The translations under genes were made by a program, and so were the position numbers. The notes beneath the pieces are model-generated. The model made no database searches. It saw only the letters and a program-made list of their open reading frames with translations, and was not told the origin of the DNA. A stretch of DNA of 64,000 bases from JBMNEH01 sp050948665 (GTDB lineage: Bacteria; Bacillota; Clostridia; Christensenellales; UMGS416), in the NCBI GenBank assembly GCA_050948665.1, contig JBMNEH010000001.1:434001-498000 (forward strand). Reading direction: 5' to 3'. Below are positions 42,172-50,121 of this stretch, one piece after another (within the stretch, counting starts at the first letter, position 1; each line of letters begins with the position of its first letter).

Positions 42172-42609
42172 TTATAATCCCAGGTATTTTTTGAGGGAGG
42201 GAAGATACTTCCGTGAAATATAATCCCTGCATTTGTTCTTCAGGACGATCAGCATCAGCCCGCCGAAGGTCGGCTCCACGTAATCAAGCATACGCAGATT
42301 CATAAGGGCGCTTTTCGATATCCGCATAAATCCCTTTCCGAGGATTGCTTCCAGTTCGTAAAGACGCTTTCTGCTGATGTACCTTTTATCCTTGGTGTAG
42401 ATGACCGTCTCTTCATTCTCCACCCTGACCATATAGATCTCATCGGGACGAAGCACGATGATCCGCTCGTTTTCCACCACCGAGATCACGCCGGGGCTGT
42501 CCGCCCGGAGAAGATCCGCCGCCCGTTGGACCTGCGGTGTTACCTCGCTTGCGTGGATGACGGCATAGGGTTCCTTGGCTTCCGGTATCAATTTTATTTC
42601 GACCTTCAT
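42172..42609 (-). CDS. LytTR DNA-binding domain regulator
   Basis: A 145-residue single-domain regulator. After ~45 residues with little similarity, the LytTR domain runs from about 48 to 143: VVENERIIVLRPDEIYMVRV, YISRKRLYELEAILGKGFMRISKSALMNL and YISRKYLPSLKKYL, with the typical R-I-S-K-S/R-A-L/A core. It lacks a response-regulator receiver domain, as in the LytTR-DUF3021 modules. AAAGGAGGGAAC precedes the ATG at 42609. A TATAAT box is upstream at 42638-42643. It is probably the activator or repressor of its own two-gene operon. Confidence 0.9.
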   Translation of the reverse strand: MKVEIKLIPEAKEPYAVIHASEVTPQVQRAADLLRADSPGVISVVENERIIVLRPDEIYMVRVENEETVIYTKDKRYISRKRLYELEAILGKGFMRISKSALMNLRMLDYVEPTFGGLMLIVLKNKCRDYISRKYLPSLKKYLGL

Positions 42610-42637
42610 TTGCGTTCCCTCCTTTCTTTGCAAGTCC

Positions 42638-42643
42638 ATTATA
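42638..42643 (-). promoter_or_regulatory. -10 box of the LytTR operon
   Basis: A perfect TATAAT on the minus strand, 28 bases before the start codon. The -35 box is weak (AAGACA at 17 bases). Confidence 0.5.
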
Positions 42644-42853
42644 CTTGAAGCGGGCCGCCTTGTCTTTGGTTTCGCGGCAAGTGGCGGATCCGGGGGGGGT
42701 AAGATGCGGTTTGCGGCCACTGTATATCCAATTTTTCGTTTCCGCGGGCACGACGACTGCTTGCTTCATGGAAGATGGCGCAGGTTTTTTCCGGCGTTTT
42801 TCAATGCCGAAAAGCCCGAACCGCCGGGGACGACGGATCTTTGTTTCGCTTTG

Positions 42854-42882
42854 TTGATGAGAACGACGAAAAACGGTATAAT
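42854..42882 (+). promoter_or_regulatory. Promoter of the gene at 42940
   Basis: TTGATG and a perfect TATAAT with a 17-base spacer, 57 bases before the ATG. Confidence 0.65.
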
Positions 42883-42939
42883 AAAGGAGTACCGGGCGCG
42901 GAACAAATATCGGGATCTATACAATGGCTGGAGGAGATC

Positions 42940-43389
42940 ATGAAAAGGATATTGATTTTCACGATGCTGGTCGTTTTGGGTTTCGGCGCCTGCGCCTGTA
43001 ACGCGCGGGAGCGGGAGGAGGAGCCGGCGCCGGCCGGCACACCGGAAGTGACGATCCGCGTCGCCTTCAGAAATGAAGTGAGGGAGGCCGACGCATGGAT
43101 CCTCCCGAATACCGAGGAGAACCGCGGCCTCGGCATATGGGGAACGGCAACCGTCGCGAAAGCGGCTCCGGGTAGGGAATATACCGCCGAGGTCACCAAG
43201 TCGGACGCCGGCGAGTATGTTCTGCATATGATCGATACCGGCGGGATGTATTACGGATCCGGCGTGATCCCCCTTGCGGACGGTTATACGGTCACCGTCT
43301 CCGAGGAGGGGTTTGAAATACTGCTGGAGATCGCCGACGCCGCGGGCGGGATCGTTTTCAAAGAATACATCTTCAGCGCCGCGCTGTAA
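42940..43389 (+). CDS. Putative secreted lipoprotein
   Basis: A 149-residue protein with a signal peptide (MKRILIFTMLVVLGFGACAC) whose end resembles a lipobox (GACAC), so the mature protein is probably lipid-anchored at Cys18 or Cys20. The mature domain has alternating beta strands (VTIRVAFRNEVREADAWILP, GSGVIPLADGYTVTV), like a small immunoglobulin-type fold. I recognise no family. The start is taken at 42940; the open frame extends upstream through the promoter. It lies 57 bases before the AmmeMemo gene and could share its transcript. Confidence 0.7.
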   Translation: MKRILIFTMLVVLGFGACACNAREREEEPAPAGTPEVTIRVAFRNEVREADAWILPNTEENRGLGIWGTATVAKAAPGREYTAEVTKSDAGEYVLHMIDTGGMYYGSGVIPLADGYTVTVSEEGFEILLEIADAAGGIVFKEYIFSAAL

Positions 43390-43446
43390 AAAAGGGAATC
43401 ATCCGCAGGATAGGGGATCTTGTTACGAAAAGAAAGGAGAACCGCC

Positions 43447-44832
43447 ATGACGAAAAAAGAACGTGGGATATTGCGGGCTTATGTCGTTCCGCATCCGCCG
43501 GTCGTGCTGTCGGAGGTCGGCAGGGGACGCGAAGAGGAGATCGCCGCCACCGGCGCGGCTATGCAAAGGGTGTCCAAAGAAATCGCAGAACTGGCGCCGG
43601 ATACGATCATCCTTTCCTCACCCCACGCGCCGGCTTATGGCGACGCCTTCTTTATTTCCGCGTCCAAGCGCGATGAGGGGGACATGGGGCGTTTCGGCTG
43701 CCCGCAGCTGCGTCAAAGCCTGGAAAACGACCGGGCTTTGATGAAGAGAATGATGGAAAAGGCAGAGCGGGAGGAAATCGCCGTCTACGCAGATACGAGA
43801 ACAAATCAACCGGACCATGGCAGCTTTGTGCCCCTGTATTTTGTTACGCGGGAATATCAAAGCTTCAAATTCCTGCGTATCGGTTTATCCGGCTTACCGG
43901 CAGAGACCCACTATCGTTTGGGGCAAATCGTCGCCGAGGCGGCGGAAGAGCTGGGGCGCCGCGCCGTCTACATCGCCTCGGGCGACCTTTCCCATGTGTT
44001 AAAGCCTGACGGCCCCTACGGTTTTAAGAAAGAGGGACCGGAATTTGACGGCATGATCAACGACATACTGGGGAGAGCGGATTTCGGCGCGCTTCTGGCC
44101 GTGCCGGCGGGATTGATAAAGGAGGCCGCCCAATGCGGCATTTCCTCCTTCCGGATCATGGCGGGCGCTTTTGACGGGGAAGAGGTCGCGGCGGAGCGTT
44201 TTTCCTATGAGGGGACCTTCGGGGTCGGCTACGCCGTCTTCCGCTTTGACCCGACGGGGAAAAACCCGGCGCGCAGGTTCCTTGAAGCGCCGGCGGGGCA
44301 GGAAAAAGGAAGCGGCGCAACGGAAGACCCCTATATCGCGCTGGCAAGAGATACCATAGAGGCGTATATTCGTACGGGCCGCCGCAGCGCACCGCCCGAG
44401 GACCTGCCCGACGAGATAACGCAAAGACAGGCGGCCTGCTTTGTGACCCTGCATCGCAAGGGGCGCCTGCGGGGCTGCATCGGCACATTGGAGCCCTACC
44501 GGGAATCGCTGGCATTGGAAATACAGGAGAACGCGATATCCGCTTCCACCCGGGACCCCCGCTTCGACCCGTTGCGCCTGGAAGAGCTGGAGGATCTGGA
44601 GGTCAGTGTCGATGTGCTCTCCCCGGCGGAAAAGATCTGCGGTATGGAGGAGTTGGATCCCAAGCGGTACGGCGTCATTGTCAGCGCGGGTTACAGACGG
44701 GGCGTCCTGCTGCCGAATCTGGAGGGCGTTGATACGGCGGAAGAACAGGTGGATATCGCAAGACAGAAGGCCGGCATCGCGGCCGGTGAGAGGTTCGCGC
44801 TGGCGCGTTTTGAGGTGGTCCGCCATGAATGA
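43447..44832 (+). CDS. AmmeMemoRadiSam system protein: Memo/LigB-like and AMMECR1 domain fusion
   Basis: A 461-residue fusion. Residues ~8-270 are a Memo-like class III extradiol dioxygenase fold (VVPHPPVVLSEVGRG, ILSSPHAPAYGD, NQPDHGSFVPLYF, YIASGDLSHVL). Residues ~295-455 are an AMMECR1 domain (QAACFVTLHRKGRLRGCIGT, ISASTRDPRFDPL, GVLLPNLEGVDT). The third component of the system, the radical SAM gene, overlaps its last eight bases. The conserved trio is widespread in bacteria and archaea, but its chemistry is unknown. GAAAGGAGAACC precedes the ATG. The fusion of A and B components in one chain supports a single complex. Confidence 0.93.
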   Translation: MTKKERGILRAYVVPHPPVVLSEVGRGREEEIAATGAAMQRVSKEIAELAPDTIILSSPHAPAYGDAFFISASKRDEGDMGRFGCPQLRQSLENDRALMKRMMEKAEREEIAVYADTRTNQPDHGSFVPLYFVTREYQSFKFLRIGLSGLPAETHYRLGQIVAEAAEELGRRAVYIASGDLSHVLKPDGPYGFKKEGPEFDGMINDILGRADFGALLAVPAGLIKEAAQCGISSFRIMAGAFDGEEVAAERFSYEGTFGVGYAVFRFDPTGKNPARRFLEAPAGQEKGSGATEDPYIALARDTIEAYIRTGRRSAPPEDLPDEITQRQAACFVTLHRKGRLRGCIGTLEPYRESLALEIQENAISASTRDPRFDPLRLEELEDLEVSVDVLSPAEKICGMEELDPKRYGVIVSAGYRRGVLLPNLEGVDTAEEQVDIARQKAGIAAGERFALARFEVVRHE

Positions 44833-45661
44833 GTCCGCCCGCTGCCGACTCTGCCCGCGCAATTGCCGATTATCCGAGGGGCAGACCGGTTTTTGCGGCG
44901 CAAGGAAGGCCGAGGACGGGGTTGTGCGGCCGATAAGTTACGGGAAAATCACTTCTATCGCTCTGGACCCGATCGAAAAGAAACCCCTGCGTTACTATTA
45001 CCCGGGCAGTATGATTCTATCCGTGGGGAGCTTCGGCTGCAACATGGCCTGCCCCTTTTGCCAGAATCATCGCATCGCCGGAGCCAGGGACGGAGAGATC
45101 CCCTTTCGGGAGATCCGACCGGAAGATTTGGCCGCCCTGGCGGAAGCGGAAAAGCGGAGGGGGAATATCGGGATCGCCTTCACCTATAACGAGCCCCTGA
45201 TCGCCTTTGAGTTCGTGCTGGACACGGCAAAGACCGCGCGGGCAAAGGGCCTGAAAACCGTGCTGGTCACGAACGGGCAGATCAACGAACCTTATTTGAA
45301 GGAACTGCTGCCCTATATCTCGGCATGGAACATCGACCTGAAAGCCTTTTCAGAGGAAGCCTACCGCAGGATGGGGGGCGATCTGAAGACGACATTAAGA
45401 ACGATCGAAGCGGCTTTCGCCGCGGCGCATGTTGAGGTCACCACGCTGGTGGTGCCCGGGATTTCCGACAGCGCCGAGGAAATGGAGGCGGAGGCCGGGT
45501 TTCTGGCCGGGATCAGTCCCTCCATCCCATTGCACCTGAGCCGTTATTTTCCTTCCTACCGGTATACCGCGCCGGCTACGGAGAGGAGCAGAATGCTGGA
45601 GCTCAAGGAGATCGCCGGACGGTATCTGGAACGGGTAAGGCTGGGGAATATGGCGGAATAA
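44825..45661 (+). CDS. amrS: AmmeMemoRadiSam system radical SAM enzyme
   Basis: A 278-residue radical SAM enzyme. The cluster motif is CNMACPFC (Cys72, Cys76, Cys79), with four more N-terminal cysteines (RCRLCPRNC and FCGARK) as in pyruvate formate-lyase activase-like members. FTYNEPLIAFEF, VTNGQINEPYLKELLPYI and LHLSRYFPSYR are typical of this family. It overlaps the Memo-AMMECR1 gene by eight bases, so both are translated together. Its product or protein target is unknown; members of the group may modify a small molecule or glycyl-radical-like partner. Confidence 0.94.
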   Translation: MNESARCRLCPRNCRLSEGQTGFCGARKAEDGVVRPISYGKITSIALDPIEKKPLRYYYPGSMILSVGSFGCNMACPFCQNHRIAGARDGEIPFREIRPEDLAALAEAEKRRGNIGIAFTYNEPLIAFEFVLDTAKTARAKGLKTVLVTNGQINEPYLKELLPYISAWNIDLKAFSEEAYRRMGGDLKTTLRTIEAAFAAAHVEVTTLVVPGISDSAEEMEAEAGFLAGISPSIPLHLSRYFPSYRYTAPATERSRMLELKEIAGRYLERVRLGNMAE

Positions 45662-45689
45662 AAAACGGACAAGTATGTCCGGTACGACG

Positions 45690-45721
45690 GAACACGGCAT
45701 TTCTCGCTTTGTGTCGTGTTC
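45690..45721. promoter_or_regulatory. Inverted repeat upstream of the XRE gene
   Basis: GAACACG (45690-45696) and CGTGTTC (45715-45721) are perfect 7-bp arms 18 bases apart. Autoregulation by the XRE protein is possible but unproven. Confidence 0.4.
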
Positions 45722-45767
45722 AATATCAGCGCCGGATCCTATGATGACAGGGAAAGGAGGTTCCCAT

Positions 45768-46451
45768 ATGGACCAGGTCAAGATCGGTTCGTTTCTGAAG
45801 AGACTGAGAAATGAGAGGGATTTGACCCAGGAAGAGCTGGCGGAACAGCTTCGGGTCTCCAGCAGAACGATTTCCCGATGGGAAACCGGAAACAATATGC
45901 CGGATATCGGCATGCTGGTGGAGATCGCGGAATTTTACGAAATCAGCATACCCGAAATCATCAAAGGAGAAAGGAAAAGCGAGAATATGGATCAGGAAGT
46001 AAAAGAGACAGCCGTCGCGATGGCGGCATACAGCAAAAACGAGGCAAAGAGCAGAATACAAAAAGTGATCGGTTATTTCATGGCGGCCTTCGGTATTTTC
46101 ACCATTGTTTCCGCCCTGGCCGTATTCCCGAGCGAAAGCAGCTGGGGGAGCGTTTATTCGATCCTGGGAAGCATCCCGTTGGTGATCGGCGTTTATCTGA
46201 TCATCAGACCCCTGATCGTAAAAAGAAGCTTGCGCATACTGAGCGTTGCCGGGTGCGTCCTGCTGTTGTTCGGCTTCTTCAGCCTGACGGATTTTGTCGC
46301 GGTCTCGCAGTTTCATCAGGTGCCGCGGTTCCGGTATATAACGACCTACGATTCGCGGTATCCGGATCGGCTGGTGCATAAGACCCTGTTTTATACGGTG
46401 GTGCAAAAGAATCCCGGAACGGAGTACGAGGAAGTGGAAATCGTAAAATGA
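45768..46451 (+). CDS. XRE family regulator with membrane-spanning C-terminal domain
   Basis: A 227-residue protein. The N-terminal helix-turn-helix (residues 5-65: IGSFLKRLRNERDLTQEELA, VSSRTISRWETGNNMPDI) is of the Cro/CI type. After a linker come three hydrophobic segments (about residues 103-121, 128-148, 158-176), so the DNA-binding domain is tethered to the membrane and a ~50-residue tail follows. GGAAAGGAGG precedes the ATG. An inverted repeat GAACACG/CGTGTTC at 45690-45721 lies upstream and may be its operator. Such membrane XRE proteins occur in Firmicutes, but their signals are unknown. Confidence 0.88.
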   Translation: MDQVKIGSFLKRLRNERDLTQEELAEQLRVSSRTISRWETGNNMPDIGMLVEIAEFYEISIPEIIKGERKSENMDQEVKETAVAMAAYSKNEAKSRIQKVIGYFMAAFGIFTIVSALAVFPSESSWGSVYSILGSIPLVIGVYLIIRPLIVKRSLRILSVAGCVLLLFGFFSLTDFVAVSQFHQVPRFRYITTYDSRYPDRLVHKTLFYTVVQKNPGTEYEEVEIVK

Positions 46452-46541
46452 GGGGAAGGGGCCGCCCGCCAAAGAGCCGGCGGTCCTTTCATGTGTACAG
46501 TTTTGACGCACGCCGTATCCAATCTTTTTAACGGCGTGATA

Positions 46542-46778
46542 ATGCAGCTGCTGCGTGATAATTCCGTGATCGCGCTGGGGATCTATGCCCTTATGATCAT
46601 GGCGCTGGGCGTGACCGGCTTGATTTTATTCTTTATAAACAGAAAAAAAGTTGTCCTGGACGATACGCCGGGCCTCATAGATAAACAAGCGCTGAAGGAT
46701 GTGTTTACCAACAAGGGTATTGTATTCTACACGGCGCTGACGGTCATTACCATCGTGCTGAAAGCCGTTCTCAAGTAA
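46542..46778 (+). CDS. Small membrane protein of unknown function
   Basis: A 78-residue protein (MQLLRDNSVIALGIYALMIM...) with two hydrophobic segments separated by a polar loop (FINRKKVVLDDTPGLIDKQA). The start is uncertain: 46542 has GGCGTGAT just upstream, whereas an upstream ATG at 46491 would add 17 residues but sits in the foot of a GC hairpin with no ribosome binding site. It lies between the membrane XRE gene and another membrane protein gene on the same strand and may belong to the same unit. No family is recognised. Confidence 0.5.
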   Translation: MQLLRDNSVIALGIYALMIMALGVTGLILFFINRKKVVLDDTPGLIDKQALKDVFTNKGIVFYTALTVITIVLKAVLK

Positions 46779-46837
46779 TCATACGGAAAAGCGGCGCTTG
46801 TCTTTTCAAGAAAGAAAAAGGAGAAGGAGGGGGATTT

Positions 46838-47281
46838 GTGGAATTCGGATGGATCAATCTGTTCGGAGCGGGGGTCGTGATCCTGCTGCTGATCCCGAAT
46901 ATCGTTTATGCCGTACGAAACAAGGATGAGAAAAATCTCTGTTCCAATCGATACATGAACGTGACGGAGCAGATCGGACGATATGCCTGCATCATTCTGA
47001 TGTGGCTGCCGCTGCCGGGTTGGGAATTCGGCTTTGCCGGCGTATCGGAAATGCTGCTTTATATGGCGGGCAATATCCTTCTCCTGGCCGCGTATTGGTT
47101 CGTGTTCATACGATATTTCAAGAAAAAGACCGCAAGGCGCGCGATGACCCTGGCTGTACTGCCCGCCTGCATTTTCCTGATGAGCGGCTTGCTGTTGCGG
47201 CACTGGCTGCTTGCGGGTTTTGCTCTCCTGTTCGCGATCGGGCATATATATGTGACAAAGAAAAACACGGAAGCGGCTTGA
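46838..47281 (+). CDS. Membrane protein of unknown function
   Basis: A 147-residue protein with four or five hydrophobic segments (around residues 6-25, 46-62, 68-91, 100-119 and 121-138). It begins with GTG at 46838, supported by a strong GGAGAAGGAGGGGG site. Basic residues at the ends of the segments (RYFKKKTARR) suggest inner loops. No signature motif is recognised. It is probably part of the group downstream of the XRE regulator, 59 bases after the preceding small membrane protein. Confidence 0.6.
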   Translation: MEFGWINLFGAGVVILLLIPNIVYAVRNKDEKNLCSNRYMNVTEQIGRYACIILMWLPLPGWEFGFAGVSEMLLYMAGNILLLAAYWFVFIRYFKKKTARRAMTLAVLPACIFLMSGLLLRHWLLAGFALLFAIGHIYVTKKNTEAA

Positions 47282-47425
47282 TCCGTCAACGGGGAACGGC
47301 AAAGGGTTTGTTCTGCGCAACGGTATTATGCTTTGTTCCCAACAGTTAACGGCCTTTGCGCATATAGGGATAAGCGCGGGCTTTCCTTTCCGATCGGCGG
47401 GCCGGAAGCCGCGCCCCGGGGATTC

Positions 47426-47454
47426 TTGCCCCGGGGTTTCTGCTGTGGTATACT
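47426..47454 (+). promoter_or_regulatory. Promoter of the YhaM-like gene
   Basis: TTGCCC and TATACT with a 17-base spacer, 17 bases before the ATG. Confidence 0.6.
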
Positions 47455-47471
47455 GAGCCGGGAGGCAGCGC

Positions 47472-48455
47472 ATGACGGAACAGGATTTTATAAGGATACA
47501 GGATTTTAAAAAGGGTGATACGGCGACTGGTTTTTATATCGTGCGGAATTCCGCCCTCAAGACCTCGGCGAACAACAGGAACTACGGGGACCTGACGCTG
47601 GGCGACGCTTCCGGGGAGATTAACGCCAAGATCTGGACCGTTCCACCGGAGGGACTGCCCAATGTGGGGGACTTTATCAAGACACAGGGCCTGGTCACCG
47701 AGTGGCAGGGGAAGCTGCAGTACCGTATCGATAAATTCCGCCAGGTGAGGGAAGGAGATCCGGTGGACATGGAGCAGATGACCCCCTCCGCGCCGGAATC
47801 GCCGGAGGCGATGCTGCTGGAGATCGAGGGCTATGCCGCCCGGATACGGAATATCGATATCAAAAGTATTGTGCTGCTGCTGCTGGACCGGCACCGGGAG
47901 GCGCTGTCCTACTACCCCGCCGCCCTGCGGAACCACCATTCCATCCGGTCGGGACTGGCGTACCATACCCTTTCGATGCTGCGGGTGGCGGACGGGATAC
48001 TGAAGGTGTATGATTTCCTGAACGCCGACCTGGTGTACGGAGGGGTGATCCTCCACGACATCGCCAAGATCGATGAACTGGAGGCGGGTACGGGGGGCAT
48101 TGCCAGCCAGTATACCGCCCCGGGACAGCTGCTGGGGCATATCACCCAGGGGATCCTGATGGTGGGGAAGGCGGGGGAGCAATTGGGCTGCGACCCGGAG
48201 ATCGTCACCCTGCTGCAGCATATGATACTGTCTCATCATTATGAGCCGGAGTACGGCAGCCCCAAGCGGCCGGCCTTTCCGGAAGCGGAGGTTCTCCATT
48301 ATCTGGATGTGCTGGACGCCCGGATGTTCGATATGCGGAGGATACTGGAGGATCAGCAGCCCGGCACCTTCTCGGAGATCATCTGGACGCTGCATAACCG
48401 GAAGCTGTACCGTACCGTGTTTGACGCCCCGGAAGCGCCGGAGAACGAACAATAA
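47472..48455 (+). CDS. YhaM-like 3'-5' exoribonuclease (OB fold plus HD domain)
   Basis: A 327-residue protein. The N-terminal OB-fold (about 1-95: LKTSANNRNYGDLTLGDASG, INAKIWTVP) binds nucleic acid. The HD domain follows: HHSIRSGLAYHTLSML (first His), GGVILHDIAKIDE (the HD pair) and HMILSHHYEPEYGSPKRP, all of which match YhaM/CBF1 nucleases that trim RNA and DNA 3' ends. GGGAGGCAGCGC precedes the ATG. A hairpin terminator is 13 bases after the stop. In Bacillus yhaM adjoins yhaN and yhaO; here those homologues are about 16 kb away. Confidence 0.92.
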   Translation: MTEQDFIRIQDFKKGDTATGFYIVRNSALKTSANNRNYGDLTLGDASGEINAKIWTVPPEGLPNVGDFIKTQGLVTEWQGKLQYRIDKFRQVREGDPVDMEQMTPSAPESPEAMLLEIEGYAARIRNIDIKSIVLLLLDRHREALSYYPAALRNHHSIRSGLAYHTLSMLRVADGILKVYDFLNADLVYGGVILHDIAKIDELEAGTGGIASQYTAPGQLLGHITQGILMVGKAGEQLGCDPEIVTLLQHMILSHHYEPEYGSPKRPAFPEAEVLHYLDVLDARMFDMRRILEDQQPGTFSEIIWTLHNRKLYRTVFDAPEAPENEQ

Positions 48456-48468
48456 GGAATAGCCTTTG

Positions 48469-48500
48469 GGAGGACCGGTTTTTCCGGTCCTCCTTTTTTA
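48469..48500 (+). terminator. Terminator after the YhaM-like gene
   Basis: GGAGGACCGG and CCGGTCCTCC form a perfect 10-bp stem with five T in the loop, followed by seven T. Confidence 0.92.
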
Positions 48501-48607
48501 CGCGAAAAAACAGACGGGAAGGGCAGCCGGCCCGTTTTCTAATACCCGGCATGCAATTTCCGGCGAAATTCCCGATTTTCCGGCTTCTCATTTGAAATAA
48601 ATCATGC

Positions 48608-48613
48608 TATAAT
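48608..48613 (+). promoter_or_regulatory. -10 box of the MBOAT operon
   Basis: A perfect TATAAT 24 bases before the GTG start. The -35 region is weak. Confidence 0.45.
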
Positions 48614-48637
48614 GGGGAAAATCCGGAGGAAATCCGC

Positions 48638-50113
48638 GTGAATTTTAATTCCTATTCCTATTTGATTTTTCTTCCGACCGTGGTGATAGGCTATTATCTG
48701 CTGCCGAAAAAAATACGCTGGGTGCTGCTGCTGCTCGCCAGCTATTTTTTCTATGCCTGCTGGGACGTGCGGTTCGCCGGACTGATGCTGCTGTCCACCA
48801 CGGTGGAGTATACGGCTACACGGATGATGGGGCGGGCCAGGAAGCGGATCACCGACCCGGTCAAGCTGAAGAGGGCTCTCCGGGGTTGGCTGCTTTTCAG
48901 CCTGTGCGGTAACCTGGGCTTGATGCTTCCCTTTAAGTACTACGGTTTTGTGGCGGGGACCCTGCAGGGTATTTTTGACGCGATGGAAGTGGCGCTCCGG
49001 CTGCCGGATTTTTCCATACTGCTGCCGGTGGGCATTTCCTTTTTTACCTTTCAGGCGATCGGCTATACTGTCGATGTCTACCGGGGAGAGATGGAGCCGG
49101 TAAAGAATTTTGCCCGATACGCCCTCTTTATTTCCTTTTTTCCCCAGCTGGTGGCGGGGCCGATCGAACGGGCGATCAATCTCCAGCCCCAACTGAAGAA
49201 GACATACGATTTTTCCCTTGATAATATGCGGGAAGGACTGGCGATGATCCTGCTGGGCCTGTGCAGAAAAGTGCTGATCGCCGACCGGCTGGCGGTGCTG
49301 GTGGACGCCGTCTACAAATACCCGGACACCTTCGGCGGATTTTCACTGGTGCTGGCGACCTTCTTTTTCGGGTTTCAGATCTACTGCGATTTCTGCGGTT
49401 ATTCGGATATCGCTGTCGGCAGCGCGAAGCTGCTGGGGGTGCAGCTGATGACCAACTTCACCCAGCCGTATTATTCCCTTTCGATCACGGAATTCTGGCG
49501 ACGGTGGCATCTCAGCCTCAGCACCTGGTTCCGGGATTATGTCTATTTCCCCATGGGGGGCAACCGGAGAGGACCGGCGCGGACGGCATTCAATATGATG
49601 GTGGTTTTCCTCATCAGCGGACTGTGGCACGGCGCCGATTGGACCTTTGTGGTATGGGGGGGCGTCCACGGGGTGTATCAGCTGGTGGGACGCTGGACGC
49701 TGCCCCTCCGGCAGAAGCTGCGGGCGGCGCTCCGCATCCGGGAGGAGGGCTGGCTGCGGAAGTCGGCGGCCTGGCTGTTTACGATGGCGCTGGTGACATT
49801 GGCCTGGGTCTTCTTCCGCGCCCAGAGCCTGACGGAGGCTTTTGAGATATTCGCCGCGCTGCCCCGGGGATGGACTCTAAAAGAATTTCAGTTTCTGCTT
49901 TCCCGGGTGGATTACCGCGACCTGCTGCTGGGGGCCGGCGGCATACTGCTGCTGTTCCTGTGGGACGGCTTCAACCTGAAGCGGCCGCTGATGCCCAAAA
50001 TATTGGAAAAGCCCTCCTGGTTCAGGTGGGGGCTGGCATTGACGGTGATTTTTGTCCTGATCCTTTTCGGACAGTACGGGGAACTGACACCCTTTATCTA
50101 TTTCCAGTTTTAG
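48638..50113 (+). CDS. MBOAT family O-acyltransferase (AlgI/DltB-like)
   Basis: A 491-residue polytopic membrane protein that transfers acyl groups to extracellular polymers. NSYSYLIFLPTVVIGYYLLP at the N-terminus, SFFTFQAIGYTVDVYRGEM, PQLVAGPIERA, and the diagnostic EFWRRWHLSLSTWFRDYVYF followed by LISGLWHGADWTFVVWG with the catalytic His are all present. The start is GTG at 48638 behind CCGGAGGAAA. A partner SGNH-type gene follows eight bases after the stop. Together they probably O-acetylate a cell-wall or capsule polysaccharide, as known for AlgI/AlgJ-like pairs. The polymer is unknown. Confidence 0.92.
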   Translation: MNFNSYSYLIFLPTVVIGYYLLPKKIRWVLLLLASYFFYACWDVRFAGLMLLSTTVEYTATRMMGRARKRITDPVKLKRALRGWLLFSLCGNLGLMLPFKYYGFVAGTLQGIFDAMEVALRLPDFSILLPVGISFFTFQAIGYTVDVYRGEMEPVKNFARYALFISFFPQLVAGPIERAINLQPQLKKTYDFSLDNMREGLAMILLGLCRKVLIADRLAVLVDAVYKYPDTFGGFSLVLATFFFGFQIYCDFCGYSDIAVGSAKLLGVQLMTNFTQPYYSLSITEFWRRWHLSLSTWFRDYVYFPMGGNRRGPARTAFNMMVVFLISGLWHGADWTFVVWGGVHGVYQLVGRWTLPLRQKLRAALRIREEGWLRKSAAWLFTMALVTLAWVFFRAQSLTEAFEIFAALPRGWTLKEFQFLLSRVDYRDLLLGAGGILLLFLWDGFNLKRPLMPKILEKPSWFRWGLALTVIFVLILFGQYGELTPFIYFQF

Positions 50114-50121
50114 GAGGCGGC

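Noticed and set aside
46491..46541. Upstream ATG extension of the small membrane protein
   Set aside because: It sits at the foot of a GC hairpin without a ribosome binding site; the ATG at 46542 seems more likely.
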